DNA from: Pegoplata infirma
Lineage: Eukaryota > Arthropoda > Insecta > Diptera > Anthomyiidae
Length of the DNA: 64,000 nt
Direction of reading: 5' to 3'
Assembly (NCBI GenBank): GCA_963921195.1
Contig: OY992538.1
Span: forward strand, 1,922,001-1,986,000
Made by a program: the position numbers and the translations under genes. Numbering within the stretch: the first letter of the stretch is position 1; the number at the start of each line of letters is the position of its first letter. Positions 1 through 11,357 of the stretch are shown here, piece after piece. The notes under the pieces are model-generated. The model worked only from the letters and a program-made list of their open reading frames with translations. It was not told where the DNA came from and made no database searches.

Positions 1-207
1 TGCTTTTTGCACTAATGAATTAAAGTTTTATATTTATTTTAAAGGCTCGGCCCCAAAAAACCGGCACGTTATAATCCCCTGGGTCCAATTGCAAGACTTT
101 GAACTTCTTACGAAACCAAACTCTTTCATTTACTTAACATAAATGCAAAAAATCATTTAGTTTTTTAGAGTTTGGTTCTAGGTTTCCCTTGTCCGATTAT
201 TCGTGCC
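1..207. other. unassigned AT-rich sequence
   Basis: No coding potential or recognisable repeat is seen in this stretch, which runs into the mini-me-like tail beginning near 208. Confidence 0.4.
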
Positions 208-312
208 AAGCGAGCGGACATTAGTAGAACGTCTTAGAATCGATCACTGATCAAAAATATATATTTACTTTAGGGGTCCCCGACCGATATTTCGATGCGT
301 TACACATAGAAT
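208..312 (+). repeat. mini-me/DINE-like element, 3' fragment
   Basis: It contains the conserved tail order seen in the fuller copies in this window: GCGGACATT, a TCGATC block, an ATATATATTTACTTT block, GGGGTCCCCGACC, and TATTTCGATGCGTTACACA. The head and the terminal hairpin are missing, so this is a fragment of a non-autonomous Helentron-type repeat. The family assignment is from memory of dipteran mini-me elements; the match to the other copies is seen directly. Confidence 0.6.
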
Positions 313-520
313 GATCTTTTTCGAACAACAATTGAAATTTTCCAATAATAATTGGAATTTTGGAATTACAAGTGAAATATTTGAACTACAGGTAGAATAT
401 TTGAATTGGAAGTGGAATCTTCGAAGTACGAATGAAATTTGGACCAAAAGTAGAATCTTAGACTTACAATTGATCGCTTTTGAGTTACAGATTGTTCTCA
501 CATTAACCAGATAGCTCTCA
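313..520. repeat. degenerate ~20-25 bp tandem repeat
   Basis: Variants of a unit like TTTGAATTACAAGTGGAAT recur about eight times with drift (for example TTTGAACTACAGGTAGAAT and TTCGAAGTACGAATGAAAT). It starts immediately after the mini-me tail. The open frames here on both strands come from the repeat and not from a gene. Confidence 0.55.
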
Positions 521-1019
521 CATTAACTTTTTTAAGCACTGGCAGTGCTTTTTACTCTACATATCATAACTTTTTGATTTTATATGTATGTAATATGTTT
601 TCTATCATGAAATGTAGTAAACCGGGCTACTAGAAGAAAACAAAAAAAGCCCGCGTAAAGTTAAGTTTCGCACCTAACACCGCACCTTAAATTTGTTAAT
701 CACGATTTTAAAGAGCAACAAACAAATACTCAATATTTATTATAGTCGCCATCTATTCGTGTATAAGAAAACGTAGTGTAAAAGTAAATCAACTAAATCA
801 AATAACGATACTCTAGCAACACCTTTTAAACAACGTAAAAACAAATAAAAATATGTACTGTATGTTAAAACTAACTAAAATAAATACTAGGCATAGACAA
901 TGCATTCATATGAACTCTGAAGCCATGAAAATTTCTTTAAGTATGAGAACTATTATGAGCAGTGCAAGGAATTTCACGTACACACAAAAAATTATTGGCT
1001 AACAATTTTCAATTAAATC
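521..1019. other. unassigned AT-rich sequence
   Basis: No gene, RNA or clear repeat structure was recognised. Confidence 0.35.
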
Positions 1020-1620
1020 TATTGATCGAAAAAATTTAAATGGGTCAATCAATGTTTTGATTAAATTTTTTGTTATTTTCTTTAACTGTCGAATTACAAA
1101 TTTTCAACATACCAGATTTTTTTTCACTTTAATTTATTTGAATAGATTAATTCAAAAATATACACAGAAAATAAAATCATCATATTTAAATCAACAAACA
1201 GAAATTGTAAATCAACCAAACATGATTTCAACCAAACATTTAATAAAAACGGCCGCCTGTTAGTCTACTTATAATACAAAACTTCGATTCTGTTTTTAAC
1301 AAACTCAGTCAAGTAATTTTATTTCAAAATTATTTTATCATGTCAACAAATAGTTCTTGTGTTTGTTTAATTTCTTTGTTGAAAAAAATTTAAGATTTTG
1401 TACGTTTGTCAATACAAATAATAATTTTAAAGAACTATTACAAACTCGTTTATCAATTTTTTTAAAATTGTTTTACAACAATCAATATTTACAAACGTTA
1501 GTTGATATCAAAAATTTCCGTATAGGAGCACTTTCAGTGATAAAGTTAATTGTATTGACAAATATGGGGTCAATATAACAATTCGTTTTTTCTGTGTACA
1601 ATATAATCTGGTTTTACTTT
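1020..1620 (+). repeat. dispersed repeat, copy A of an inverted pair
   Basis: A landmark containing GGCCGCCTGTTAGTCTAC, then an ACTTCGATT block, ACAAACTCAGTCAAGTAATT and CATGTCAACAAATAG, recurs in opposite orientation at about 9215-9725. Both copies also share the CAACAAA-rich stretch and the end GGGGTCAATATAACAATTCG. It carries no coding region and is probably a non-autonomous transposon remnant. Confidence 0.6.
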
Positions 1621-2116
1621 TTTTATTGTTGGCAACATATTGAAAAGCAAAAAAGTTGATTTTTTTGATAATTTTGTCATAAGCTTACAATTTATTTGTT
1701 AAATCAATCATTATATTGATTGACTATAAATAAAAAATTTATGAAATTTTTGATCAAAATCGAAAAAATGTCACCTACAATTTGATGATTGGTATAACAA
1801 TTTTTTTAATTAGAGGATTTTCAATAAAAAAATTTATTGAATCCGCGTTTTTGTTGATTGAAATTCGTTTCAAATTTTTTCTGTGTTACTAATCTCTATT
1901 TATTTAACGCTTTTTAAATTCCAATGCTACTGCTTCCAAGAGGGACATATCGATTAAAAATAATGGATTATGTGGTTGCATTCTCATGTGCTTCCGAACT
2001 TTCTGTAACTTATAATTGTGCTGCTAGGAAGAAACCGTTTTTTTGGGTTCTATATGTATTATTTTGTGTATTTAAAATGTCCAACATTAATTCTCTTAAT
2101 AAATGTTGACGTACAC
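1621..2116. other. unassigned AT-rich sequence
   Basis: Nothing gene-like is seen. A 61-codon open frame at 1924-2109 has no splice or homology support and is not reported as a gene. Confidence 0.35.
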
Positions 2117-2560
2117 TGAAAAAAGGCATAACTAAAATTTGAGAAAACATTTTTCTTTTTAAATATTTCTTGAATTTAACTAAAACTTAGTTAAATTTAA
2201 CTAAAAAATTATAATATTTCTTAGCATTGAGGAAAAAATTTTAGTTCAGTAACTTTAAAATACTTCAAAATTTTCTTTACATGGAGTTCTTTAATATAAG
2301 GAAATAAATTCTTACTGCCAAAAAAATTTGCCCTAAATCTAAGAAAAATATCATTATTTTTAAGATATGTTTCTTAAAAGTATGTGCACACACAATTTAG
2401 TTCAAGTTAAGTTAAAATTTACTAAAAGATCTTCATAGTATTTCTCTTCTTAGAATTAAGAAAGTGTACTTCAAAGAATTTAGTTAATAACTTCTTAAAA
2501 TTTAGTTAATAAGTTTTTAGAATTTAGTTAAAAGTTCAAAATGTCAATATTTCGAAAACT
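2117..2560. repeat. AACTTAGTTAAA-rich MITE-like stretch
   Basis: It begins CACTGAAAAAAGGC and is filled with alternating AACTAAAA and TTTAGTT motifs in both orientations, as in the interior of foldback MITEs. No clean partner terminus was found. Confidence 0.35.
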
Positions 2561-2617
2561 AAGCAAGATACAGCGAAACGGATGAAATTTTCAAAATAAA
2601 GACTACAAAGAAACATA

Positions 2618-3225
2618 TAATTTCAGATCTAAAATTTGTAATTCCCGAGATTTTATATATGCATATATCTAGGTAAATACTGTTGACACGAGAAAAGTTC
2701 AACGGCACTTGTAGCTCTTGACTCGTAAAACACTTCCACAAAGCCCTCTGAGTAATATTTTTTGAGTTATTCAGTTTTTAAGACTCTAAAGGCCCTATTA
2801 GTTCCCTAATTCGCGAACACTCAAAAAAAGTGAACTAAAATCTGGGAGAATTAAATAAATTTTGAGAAAAAGAGGAAATGATGTGGCTCCAAAGATTTTT
2901 TTCTTGGTTTTAGTTCATAATTTTCCAAAAAATAAGGAAAACAATGGTATTTAGTTTTAAGCAAATTTTAACTAGAAAATAGGAAAAATTACTTGCTTAG
3001 TTTTGAGATACGGTAATAAGGGGTCTGATAGGGTCTTGAGAATCTTAAAAACTGGATAACTCAAACACTATTAGGGCTTTCGGGTATTTTTCGGAAGTGT
3101 TCCACAAGTCAAGAGTTACAAAAATGCCGTTGGACCTTTTCTCGTGTTGGCAGTATTTACCGAGATATGTATGTGCACTTATAAAATCTCGGGAATTTCA
3201 AATTTTAGATCTAAAATTAGGGTCT
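2618..3225. repeat. inverted repeat (foldback), interrupted
   Basis: The arm at 2618-2795 (TCAGATCTAAAAT, CCCGAGATTTTATA, GACACGAGAAAAG, CTTGACTCGTAAAACACTTC) returns as reverse complement at 3013-3222. The centre (2818-2911) contains a copy of a ~95-bp sequence that is repeated inverted at 6412-6505. Confidence 0.6.
2818..2911 (+). repeat. ~95-bp transposon end, partner of 6412-6505
   Basis: It starts CACTCAAAAAAAGTGAACTA and contains GTGGCTCCAAAGATTTTTT, then TTTAGTTCAT. The same order occurs as reverse complement at 6412-6505. These are either the two terminal inverted repeats of a 3.7-kb composite or two solo ends. Confidence 0.5.
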
Positions 3226-3239
3226 TGAGACCCCGACAG

Positions 3240-3515
3240 ATAATCAGGGCTAAGCTATTTAATATTTTTCTTTGTAAAACATTTCGCTAAAAAAAATTTT
3301 TACAATCTAAATAAAAAATTACATTTAAAAAATTTTACACTCAAAAAAAATTTACACTCAAAAAAATGTATATTATTCTCAAATTTTTTTTTTTACAAAA
3401 ATTATAAAAAAGAGTTTTTTAATCCAAACAATTTTGTTTTCACGTTAGAAAAATTACTATCTCTTAAAAGGGGCTAATGGAGGGTATGCATGAATTCGGC
3501 CAAGTCGTTTTTAAC
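3240..3515 (-). repeat. mini-me/DINE-like head segment
   Basis: On the minus strand it reads ACGACTTGGCCGAATTCATG, ATACCCTCC and then a TTTTCTAACGTGAAAA block. This is the same head as the copies starting at 48346 and 56042. TGAGTGTAAATTTTTT repeats follow toward 3340. Confidence 0.65.
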
Positions 3516-3620
3516 TATTCTGGTTGTTTGTTAGTGGCAATTCTAAAGAAAATTGTGGCAACTCTGGGAAAGTTTTAAACATCTTTTTGCAATGCACACA
3601 TCTTATTTTTGTTGCCATCA

Positions 3621-3633
3621 TAGACAATTTGGA
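3621..3633 (+). repeat. target-site duplication of the SINE (left)
   Basis: The 13-bp TAGACAATTTGGA is repeated exactly at 3855-3867, on the other side of the SINE. Confidence 0.75.
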
Positions 3634-3854
3634 AGGGGGCCCCTGTAGGCTAGTTGGTAGCGTGCTAGCCTTTGAACTGGGGGTCGTGGGTTCGATTCCC
3701 ACCAGAGTCCTTGGTTTTTTCGCTACAACGAGACGACGGTCATTGTTACCAGTTCTCGTTTAGGATGAAGTTATTAAAAATGTATTGTTATTAAATGTAA
3801 AAAAAATAAATAAATAAAATACTTGATCATAGGATTAATTAATATTATAATTAT
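3634..3854 (+). mobile_element. tRNA-derived SINE
   Basis: The head resembles a tRNA. It has an A-box-like TAGGCTAGTTGG at about 3647, a perfect B box GGTTCGATTCC at about 3690, and a T-arm with GTGGG/CCCAC pairing. The acceptor stem does not pair properly and the anticodon arm is poor, so it is not a functional tRNA gene. A short tRNA-unrelated body follows, with an A-rich tail (AAAAAAAATAAATAAATAAA). An exact 13-bp target-site duplication flanks it (3621-3633 and 3855-3867), as expected for LINE-driven retroposition. The insertion lies among mini-me fragments. Confidence 0.82.
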
Positions 3855-3867
3855 TAGACAATTTGGA
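3855..3867 (+). repeat. target-site duplication of the SINE (right)
   Basis: Second exact copy of TAGACAATTTGGA. Confidence 0.75.
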
Positions 3868-4195
3868 TGGCCAAAAATGTTTGAGTGTAAAATTTTTTGG
3901 AGTGTACCTCTTTTGCGTGTAAAATTTTTTTGAGTGTATTTTTTTTTCGAGCGATAAAATTACTTTGAAAAATATTTTTGTGGCATAGCAATATTTTTTA
4001 AAAAGTATTTAAAGTTTTTTTGAAAGAGGGAACTCAAGATGATTTCTATTCGAAATTTTCGGTTTTGACTTCGATTTTCTCGAAATTCAATACCAACCTG
4101 ACCAGGGAAATAACAAATATATATGCCAAACTTGAGGAGCATCCAAACTGTCTTTCAAAAGTTACCGTATTTTTAATCATTTAAAAGAGGGTATA
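3868..4195 (+). repeat. mini-me/DINE-like internal segment
   Basis: TGAGTGTAAAATTTTTT repeats are followed by CAATACCAACCTGACCAGG, ATATATATGCCAAACTT and GTCTTTCAAAAGTTA. This is the same order as 49065-49150 in the fuller copy. The terminal hairpin is absent. Confidence 0.6.
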
Positions 4196-4640
4196 AAAAC
4201 ATGTGAAAAATCGTCCAAATTTGAGAAATTTCTTCATAAATTTTAAACCCATGGAACTATTTTCCTCATATTTCGCGCATTTTATCTGATACTATTTACA
4301 AGTATTTCAGCTTAATTTCCCAGCAAAAATAAATCGAGATTTTGGCGACACAGCATCTTTTTATAGCATACCGAAGCGAATCCAAAAAGCGCTCTTGAGG
4401 ATGCAGTAAAAGTAAGGGGAACAAATTTAAATTTTTTGTTAAGATTTTTTATATAAAACTTAAAATATAAAATTATATTTTGATAAAATTTCAAACATGC
4501 TTTCCTTTTAAATATATTTAACACTTTTTGAATAAAAAAACATGAGTTTTGGACAAAAACACATGATTTCACTGCATCATTATTGCGCATTAATCAGCGC
4601 TGCAAAGAGTTCTTTTATCATAACACCTTTAACACATTTT
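4196..4640. other. unassigned AT-rich sequence
   Basis: No supported gene. A minus-strand 92-codon open frame (4312-4590) is AT-driven, with no motif or splice support. Confidence 0.35.
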
Positions 4641-5040
4641 GAATGAAATAAAAATTTAGTACACCATTTTCTTTAGTTTGAGAAAATACAGAATCTCCAA
4701 TTATATTTAAAAATGTCAAATTATATTTCAAAAATTTCCAATATAATTAAAAAATTTTTAAATGTAATTAAACATTTTTTGGTGATATATGGTAATATCT
4801 GAAATATAAATGGAAGTTTCTGAAATATAATTTGAAATTTTTGAAATATAATTGGAAATTTTTTAAATGTAATTGGATCTCTTAGGCGATATTTCTTCCA
4901 AATGCTTGCAGGGACTCAATTGATTTTCAGAATTAGTCAATTGTATTTAAGCTTTTCCAATTGTATTCAGAAATAGTCAATTGTATTTCAGATTTTGTAA
5001 TTTGTATTTCAGAAATAGTCAAATGTGCTTCATCTTTAAT
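4641..5040. repeat. degenerate ~22-bp tandem repeats
   Basis: Variants of TTTGAAATATAATTGGAAA and then AGTCAATTGTATTTCAGAA recur with drift, some inverted. This is a decayed simple array. Confidence 0.5.
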
Positions 5041-5379
5041 CTGCACTAAAAAGATACATGAATTCACTGCATCTTTATAGTGATTTTTTCAGCGCTTTAA
5101 AGAGATATGAATTCAGAGCGCTTTTTCGGTGTATCCAACTAGCGCTCTAAAGTGTGACATCGCCTTAGAGAATCATGTATGAATTCAGCAGGTTTGGATG
5201 CGCTCCTTGACTCGAGTTTCCTTTCCAAAAGCTGCTGCCAGTTCAGAAAAATTTCTGCTGGGTTAAGCCATCACTATTAACTGTTGCGCGCATAATTCTC
5301 ACTTCCCCAAGTGATTAAAACTCGAATATATACAAAATATTGATTTGCTTAAGTAAAATAATGATTAAAAATTAAGTAA
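5041..5379. other. unassigned sequence
   Basis: It contains several GCGCTTTAAAG/GCGCTCTAAAG-like motifs near 5090-5150 but nothing gene-like. Confidence 0.3.
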
Positions 5380-6215
5380 AATAATGCTTATTACAAAACA
5401 AGTTCCAAAAAAAAATTATCTCGCCAATTTAGCCCGTGGATGCATTTTTATACCCAGGAAAGTTCGATTTATATATATAAAAAAAAAAAAATATTTTTTA
5501 TTTAATAATAGCACTCAAATGGTGCATAAGGCCGATTTAAGAACATGAATGATAAAAATAAAAAAATTTCGGGTATTTATAGCAATCCGCAAGTACAAAA
5601 AATTCGCAAATTACAAAAAAATTAAAAATGGGTATTAAAATTTTGGTAAAATAAAGCGTTTTAAGTGTAATGTGGACAAACATCAATTGTAAATGAACGT
5701 TTAAATATCAAACAAAAAAAAAACATCAGATTTTCAAAATGCATCCATAGACCATATTCATTATCTAATATATTTTTTTGTTTTTTTTCTGAAAACGCTT
5801 TATTTTACCAAAAATTTGATACCCATTTTTCCACTTTTTAATTTTTTTTTGGTATTTGCGAATTTTTTGCACTTGCGGATTGTTATAAATAGCCGCCAAT
5901 TTGTTTTTTTATCATTTTCTTAAAACGCTTTATTTTACCAAAATTTTGATACCCATTTTTAATTTTTTTGTAATTTGCGAATTTTTTGCACTTGTGGATT
6001 GCTATAAATATCCGCAATTTTTTTATTTTTATAATTCATCTTCTCAAATCGGCCTTATGCACCATTTGAGTGATATTATGAAATAAAAAATATTTTTTTT
6101 TTATATATATAAATCGAACTTTCCTGGGTATAAAAATGCATCCACGGGCTAAAATTGGCGAGATAATTTTTTTTTGGAACTTGTTTCGTAATAAGCATTA
6201 TTTTACTTAATTTTT
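5380..6215. repeat. foldback element with long inverted arms
   Basis: The left arm (AAAATAATGCTTATTAC, ATTATCTCGCCAATTTAGCC, GGATGCATTTTTATACCC, GGTGCATAAGGCCGATTT) is mirrored at about 6040-6215. The inner block around AAAACGCTTTATTTTACC is present twice on the right side (about 5790-5890 and 5920-6010). No coding capacity is present and the terminal duplication is unresolved. Confidence 0.7.
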
Positions 6216-6411
6216 AAAATATTTTTAAAAAATTAAAAAAAAAATTTTTTTTTTTCCAAAAACCGCGAACTAAAACCGCTTGTAGAGGCCTAAAAGTACC
6301 CTCCTAAAATTTTTTCATGATTTTTCCCGTTATCAGCTCGAAAATGCGCGTCGAGTTTTTGCTATTAGTTAACGAGATTCGCAAATATGCATTTCATCGA
6401 CCCACCCTAAT
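6216..6411. other. unassigned sequence between repeats
   Basis: No feature was recognised. Confidence 0.3.
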
Positions 6412-6505
6412 GTATATGAACTAAACCGAAGTAAAAAAATCTTTGGAGCCAAATCATTTCTGTTTAGATAATTTTCCTATTTCTTAGTTCACTTTTTTTA
6501 GAGTG
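6412..6505 (-). repeat. ~95-bp transposon end, inverted copy of 2818-2911
   Basis: The reverse complement reads CACTCTAAAAAAAGTGAACT, then TTTGGCTCCAAAGATTTTTT. It mirrors 2818-2911. Confidence 0.5.
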
Positions 6506-6663
6506 TAGAAAATAAAAAAAAAATAATTAATAAATTTCATTGTTTATCTGTTTTCTTGATTTACATTAAATGACATTTTTCATTCTTTTTATGTACTAGA
6601 AACTTTAAATTTTTAAATCTTATTGGTTTCGACTGTATCGAACCATTACTACCAAAATATTGT

Positions 6664-7098
6664 AAGGGTGTCCAATTAATCGTTTTATTTTCTATTTTGC
6701 CATTAATTGACATTTGGCATTTTTTAATTTTTCGACTAAACGAATAAAATTTTAAAAATTGATCGATAAATCGAATAATTCCAAATCCAGAGTAAATAAA
6801 CAATATTAATTAGAAGTATTTTAACATATTAATAAATTGATAGCCTCTCTACTGTTAACAGGATTATTTAAAAAAAAATAAAAATAAAAAAAAGAATTTC
6901 CAAGGAAAAAAAATTTGGTGAAAAAAATGTTGGTAAAAAATTTTTTATTTGATTTAAAACTTTTAAAAAAATTATATATATTTGCAGAAAAAAAAATTTT
7001 TGTTATTATTCGAAATTAGAAATTTTAAATTAATCGAACAATTATTCGCCTAAAATTGTTCGATTAATCAAACAAGAATTAATCGACTGAACACTCTA
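6664..7098. mobile_element. decayed hAT-like element related to the TAGGGTATTCAAT family
   Basis: The ends AAGGGTGTCCAATTAATCG and (right end, reversed) TAGAGTGTTCAGTCGATTAA resemble the termini of the elements at 10106 and 59585. The interior has CGATTAATCAAACAAGAATT, also close to that family. No 8-bp duplication remains. Confidence 0.45.
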
Positions 7099-7709
7099 AA
7101 ATTAACAAACAAATTTTCTAGCAGTGGTACTTGAAGGTTATGAAAAATTTCAACAAAATTGGAAGGAATCTTACCTTACACATAATTTTGGCCATTAATT
7201 AGTAAAGGAAATTTTTTAGTAATACGAATTTCCAGAGATATTCGCTTCATATCGTAAATAAATGATTTTCATCAAAGATCGAAAATTGTGACACTTATAA
7301 TATTTTAGCGGATTTAGAATGCTAACATAACATTTCTTTTTTATTTCATGACACAAGATAACTGTTGAAAAATAACGCTAATTAACAGTAGCCAAGCTTG
7401 GTGTATGTGTAAAAATTAGCACTTGTCTGGTAACTTAAATCCATACAAATCGCTGTTCTTTTTAATGTGTGCATGCAGTTGTAAACGCGACTTTATGAGT
7501 TTGAGTTTTTTGTTATGTTTTCAATACCTGGGAAGACGGACTTGTTCATCAAATTTACATACAAATGTATGCTCCATTGTGATGATGATGATGATGAGAT
7601 TTTACTGATGAAATAAAAATGTTATTGCACTCTAAAACAAAAAATATGACATGTATCCCTCTGCTACTGATGCTACCAGACTTCTACCATAAACAGCTAC
7701 AGCAATAAG
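7099..7709. other. mostly single-copy sequence with a short (GAT)n run
   Basis: No gene was recognised. A GATGATGATGATGATGAG run lies near 7578. Confidence 0.35.
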
Positions 7710-7711
7710 TA

Positions 7712-8304
7712 CACTCAAAATAATTACTCTGTTAAATACTCTGTAAAATGACTGTAATCTCAATTCGACAGATATTTGACAAAGTTATCTGTCGAAATAC
7801 AGATTTTAAGAAAATACTTCGTATTTTCTTGTGACCGAAAAACTAAATTTTGTAAAATTGGAGTTACTCGCTAAAAACTTGTAATTTTCACAAAAATAAA
7901 AAAGTAAATTTACAATTTGGAAGCATTAAAGCGGGAAAATTTAACAAAATTTTAATTTTAATTAATTTAATTTTAATTAATGTTTTTGAAGTAGAGAAGT
8001 TTTACTCATAAAATGGATTTAACTAAAACTTTGTAAATTTACAGTTTTTTTTTGTAAAATTTTGAACTCATAAATGCATTTAACTAAGACTTTGTTAATT
8101 TACAGAGTTTTTTGGTAAAATTCTTCTTGGTTTTATCAGTATTTTACAGATAATTCTGTAAATTTACATTTTTTTTTTATCGAAATCATTTTACAGAGTT
8201 TTCTTCGTAAAATAACAAAAAATCTTGCTGGTTGGAAATCTATGGTATTTTCTGCTGGCTCAGCAGAGTATCTCTGTAATTTAACAGAGTGATTATTTTG
8301 AGTG
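7712..8304. mobile_element. TA-flanked MITE of the CACTCAAAATAAT family, copy 1
   Basis: The ends are inverted: CACTCAAAATAATTACTCTG on the left and CAGAGTGATTATTTTGAGTG on the right. TA sits directly outside each end (7710-7711, 8305-8306). The interior is full of TCTGTAAATTTACAGAGTTT-type palindromic motifs and has no coding region. TA duplication is typical of Tc1/mariner-mobilised MITEs. Relatives lie at 51247-54176, 54514-55956 and 54843-55647. Confidence 0.8.
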
Positions 8305-8306
8305 TA

Positions 8307-9214
8307 CTTGCACGTAAACTTGTATCACAAATGTATCACCTTTAAGTAGTCGTTAGCAAAACACAAAAAATAACATAAATGACGTCGTTATAAATGTTGA
8401 TTTAAAATGTTAAAACGGCGTTAGTTTTGCATGATAAAATAACTGACAACAGAAATTGCAAATGTGTAAACAAAAAAAAAAAACACTTTATTACAACAAA
8501 TAGTAAATCAAAAGTGTTAGAAAAATATATCAGTACTTGTTATATGTAGTTTAACACATCGCAAAGGCTGACATATGAGCAGTTATTGCTATTATTGTTT
8601 GTAATAAAAAAAAAAAAACAATACAAAATTAAATTGTTTAAAAATGTGCACTAAAAAAATGTTGTCTTAAGTAATAAACTTTTTTAATCATTTTTGCACA
8701 AAGAAAATTTGATTGAAAAATTTTTTTGAGTGTAAATTTTTTTTCGAGTTTAAAAAGTAGTGTTCAGAAAAATTATCGTGTTTTTAACAGGCGCACATTT
8801 TTTTATTTTTTTTATTTTAACCAATACTCAGGGGATGCCCCCCACACATCGCTAGATCGAGCATCATTCCTGCCATCGAAACAATCTTAATTGTGACGAA
8901 TGAAAATTTAAATTTTTAAATTTTGTTGTAGGTTTCTAAAAGAAAATATTGATATTATGACTTTTCAAGTATAAAAATTGGCTTATGACTGTCATAGCCA
9001 GTCATAATTGTGGCTAGTCCCCTAAATTTTTATATAAAAATTTCTTATTGTAGGACCTTTTCGTTTTTTTGGTACTTTAAGTTTAATATTTCGAAAAAAA
9101 AAATTTTCAATATCGTATTAGATTTTTATACATGTTTCCTTTACAAAATTTCTGTGATATTGAGAGATTTTTACTATAGAAAAACTCTTAAGTTTTAAAT
9201 TATTTTCATATAAA
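8307..9214. other. mostly single-copy sequence
   Basis: No gene was found. It holds an ATGACGTCGT site near 8380 and TGAGTGTAAATTTTTT mini-me-type motifs near 8725. Confidence 0.3.
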
Positions 9215-9725
9215 AAAAAACGAATTGTTATATTGGCCCCCATATTTGTGAACACATACAATAAATTTTTTAATTGAAAGTGTTCCTATACAGATATTTG
9301 TTATATCAACAAGCGTTTGTAAATTTTGATTGTTGAAAAAATATTTTTTTTTCAACAAAGAAATTCAACAAACACAATTTGTTAATCTGACAATAGTAAA
9401 AAATCTTGGTTTTTTTTTTTCAACAAAGAAATTCAACAACCACAATTTAGTGATCTGAAAAATTAAACATTTGTTTTCAACAAAGCAATTTAGAAAACAC
9501 AAACACTATTTATTGACATGATAAAAGAATTTTGAAATAAAATTACTTGACTGAGTTTGTTGAAAACAAAATCGAAGTTTTGTACTATGGACTAACAGGC
9601 AGCCGTTTTTACTAAATGCTTGGTAGACATCATGTTTGCTTAATTTACAATCGATGTTCGTTAATTTAAGTTTGATGATTTTATATTCTGTGTAACGAAG
9701 CCGACACAACCGATACACCATTAAG
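9215..9725 (-). repeat. dispersed repeat, copy B (inverted relative to 1020-1620)
   Basis: It begins AACGAATTGTTATATTGGCC and contains AAATTACTTGACTGAGTTTG, then ACAAAATCGAAGTTTTGTAC and GGACTAACAGGCAGCCG, the reverse complement of copy A. Confidence 0.6.
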
Positions 9726-10097
9726 TAGGCCTTAAATTAATATAAAATGATCATATAGTTTCTTCTGAATAAATGTGAAAAATCCTCAAAAAAGCGAAAA
9801 AAAATCCTGATTTCCCCCTCCCCATTGACCTGCTAAATGTGAGATTGGAAAGCTAAGAAAAAGCAGGTAATTATTATTTCGTTCCCTTTTTTCGAATATG
9901 AAAGTTTCAGGGCAATTGAAAAACCTCCCTTGTTAGTTAAATATTTGTGAGGCATTCAAATGTCATTTAAAGCGTGTTAAAAATGTTATTTCTGAAAATG
10001 TGAAGTTGATAATTGAATAATTTTTAAATTCCAAAAATTGTAAATATATTAACAATTTCTTAATCAGATTATTCATAAGTAGTTTCTGCATTTTAGT
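9726..10097. other. unassigned sequence
   Basis: A TGAGATTGGAAAGCTAAGAA motif here resembles 14391-14410, suggesting a shared old repeat. There is no gene. Confidence 0.3.
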
Positions 10098-10105
10098 TTC
10101 ATCAG

Positions 10106-11033
10106 TAGGGTTTTCAATCGATTAACCGTTAATCGGTTAACCGAATAATTTTGGTCGATTAACTGTTCAAATAATTTAAAATGGCCAATTTTCAAATAAC
10201 AAATAAATCATTTAATTTAAGTCGATTAACCGATTAACCGGAATTTATATTTTTTAGTACTGTACTTATTTACTGTGTATTAATTTTTTAGTTTTTATTC
10301 AAATCACGGTCCTTCTAAAAAACGTTCACGCCCCAAAAAAATTGCCAAACTTTCTGGGCATACGGTATTACAGTATAACCTTAGCAATGTGTAAAAACGT
10401 CCTCAAGCAAATATTTCATGGAGATATTTAGGTTTAAAAAATGGCTTACCAGAGCCACCACTATAAATTTGTCTAACAGCTTTTTAAGCGCTTAAACCGA
10501 ATCTGCCTTTAGAATTGATCTGTTTCATTAAATTCTTAAGTTTTCGATTTAGCATACCGCCAAAAATTAAAAGTTTGGTTCTGTTCGGGAACCTTTAAAA
10601 CCGCAATTTTTTAACTTGAAAACTTTTCCGAACATCTAAAAATAATCATTTTTCTCTTCAGAATGTTTTTCGAATCTTTCAGAGATCTTTTTTATCACGG
10701 AAATATCGATCGTAGAAGCATTTTCGGCCTTAAATATCTTTCAATAAGAAAACAAAAAGTTTTAACTTGAGGTTTCAGTGTACTCCAAAATCTTTACTTC
10801 GGTTAACATTTGGATGTCATTTTAGCTATTAAAATACATAAACGTACATTGAATTCGTGGTTTGATTGCTAATTTTACTATAAAATTGATTTTATTCGGT
10901 TAATCGAATAATATGAATTTATCCGATTAAGAACCGATTAAATCTGAACCCCGATTAATTATTTGCTCGATTAACTGATTAAACAAGAAACTCGATTAAT
11001 TATTTATTTTTTTTATTTATTCAAAATACCCTA
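10106..11033. mobile_element. non-autonomous hAT element, TAGGGTATTCAAT family, copy 1
   Basis: It has 8-bp target duplications TTCATCAG at 10098-10105 and 11034-11041. The termini are TAGGGTTTTCAATCG and (reversed) TAGGGTATTTTGAA, with ATCGGTTAACCG-type subterminal repeats at both ends. An 8-bp duplication and TAGGG ends fit the hAT superfamily. There is no transposase. The internal sequence matches, in opposite orientation, the copy at 59585-60654. Confidence 0.85.
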
Positions 11034-11077
11034 TTCATCAGTGATTCTATATTATTACACACGCAGCGAAAAGATAT

Positions 11078-11345
11078 CGCTCATTTACTTGTATAGTGTC
11101 ATAACTCAAAATATGTCGTTTTTGGGTAAACAATACAGTATTATTTGTTATATCCTGCTTCATATTGTGTCAAAAATTCGTATTAATATCTTTTAAACTC
11201 ACCGTTTGTGAAGAGAACACGCCATTATAACATTATCTATGTACGGGCCTTTTGCAATGTAAACCAAGTTTCAATTGTAAACTTTAAACAGGTTTTCTGT
11301 AAAATCAAACATTTTGAGTTATGACACTATACATGTAAATGAGCG
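11078..11345. mobile_element. ~270-bp MITE, CGCTCATTTACTTG family, copy 1
   Basis: The inverted ends CGCTCATTTACTTG and GTAAATGAGCG are flanked by ATAT on both sides. The interior (ATTAATATCTTTTAAACTCA, GAAGAGAACACGCCATTAT) is nearly identical to 14937-15195. No coding capacity. Confidence 0.75.
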
Positions 11346-11357
11346 ATATTATTGTGG

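Noticed and set aside
3640..3715. A tRNA gene
   Set aside because: The B box and T-arm are good, but the acceptor stem does not pair, the anticodon arm is poor, and an A-rich tail with a 13-bp target duplication shows a SINE.
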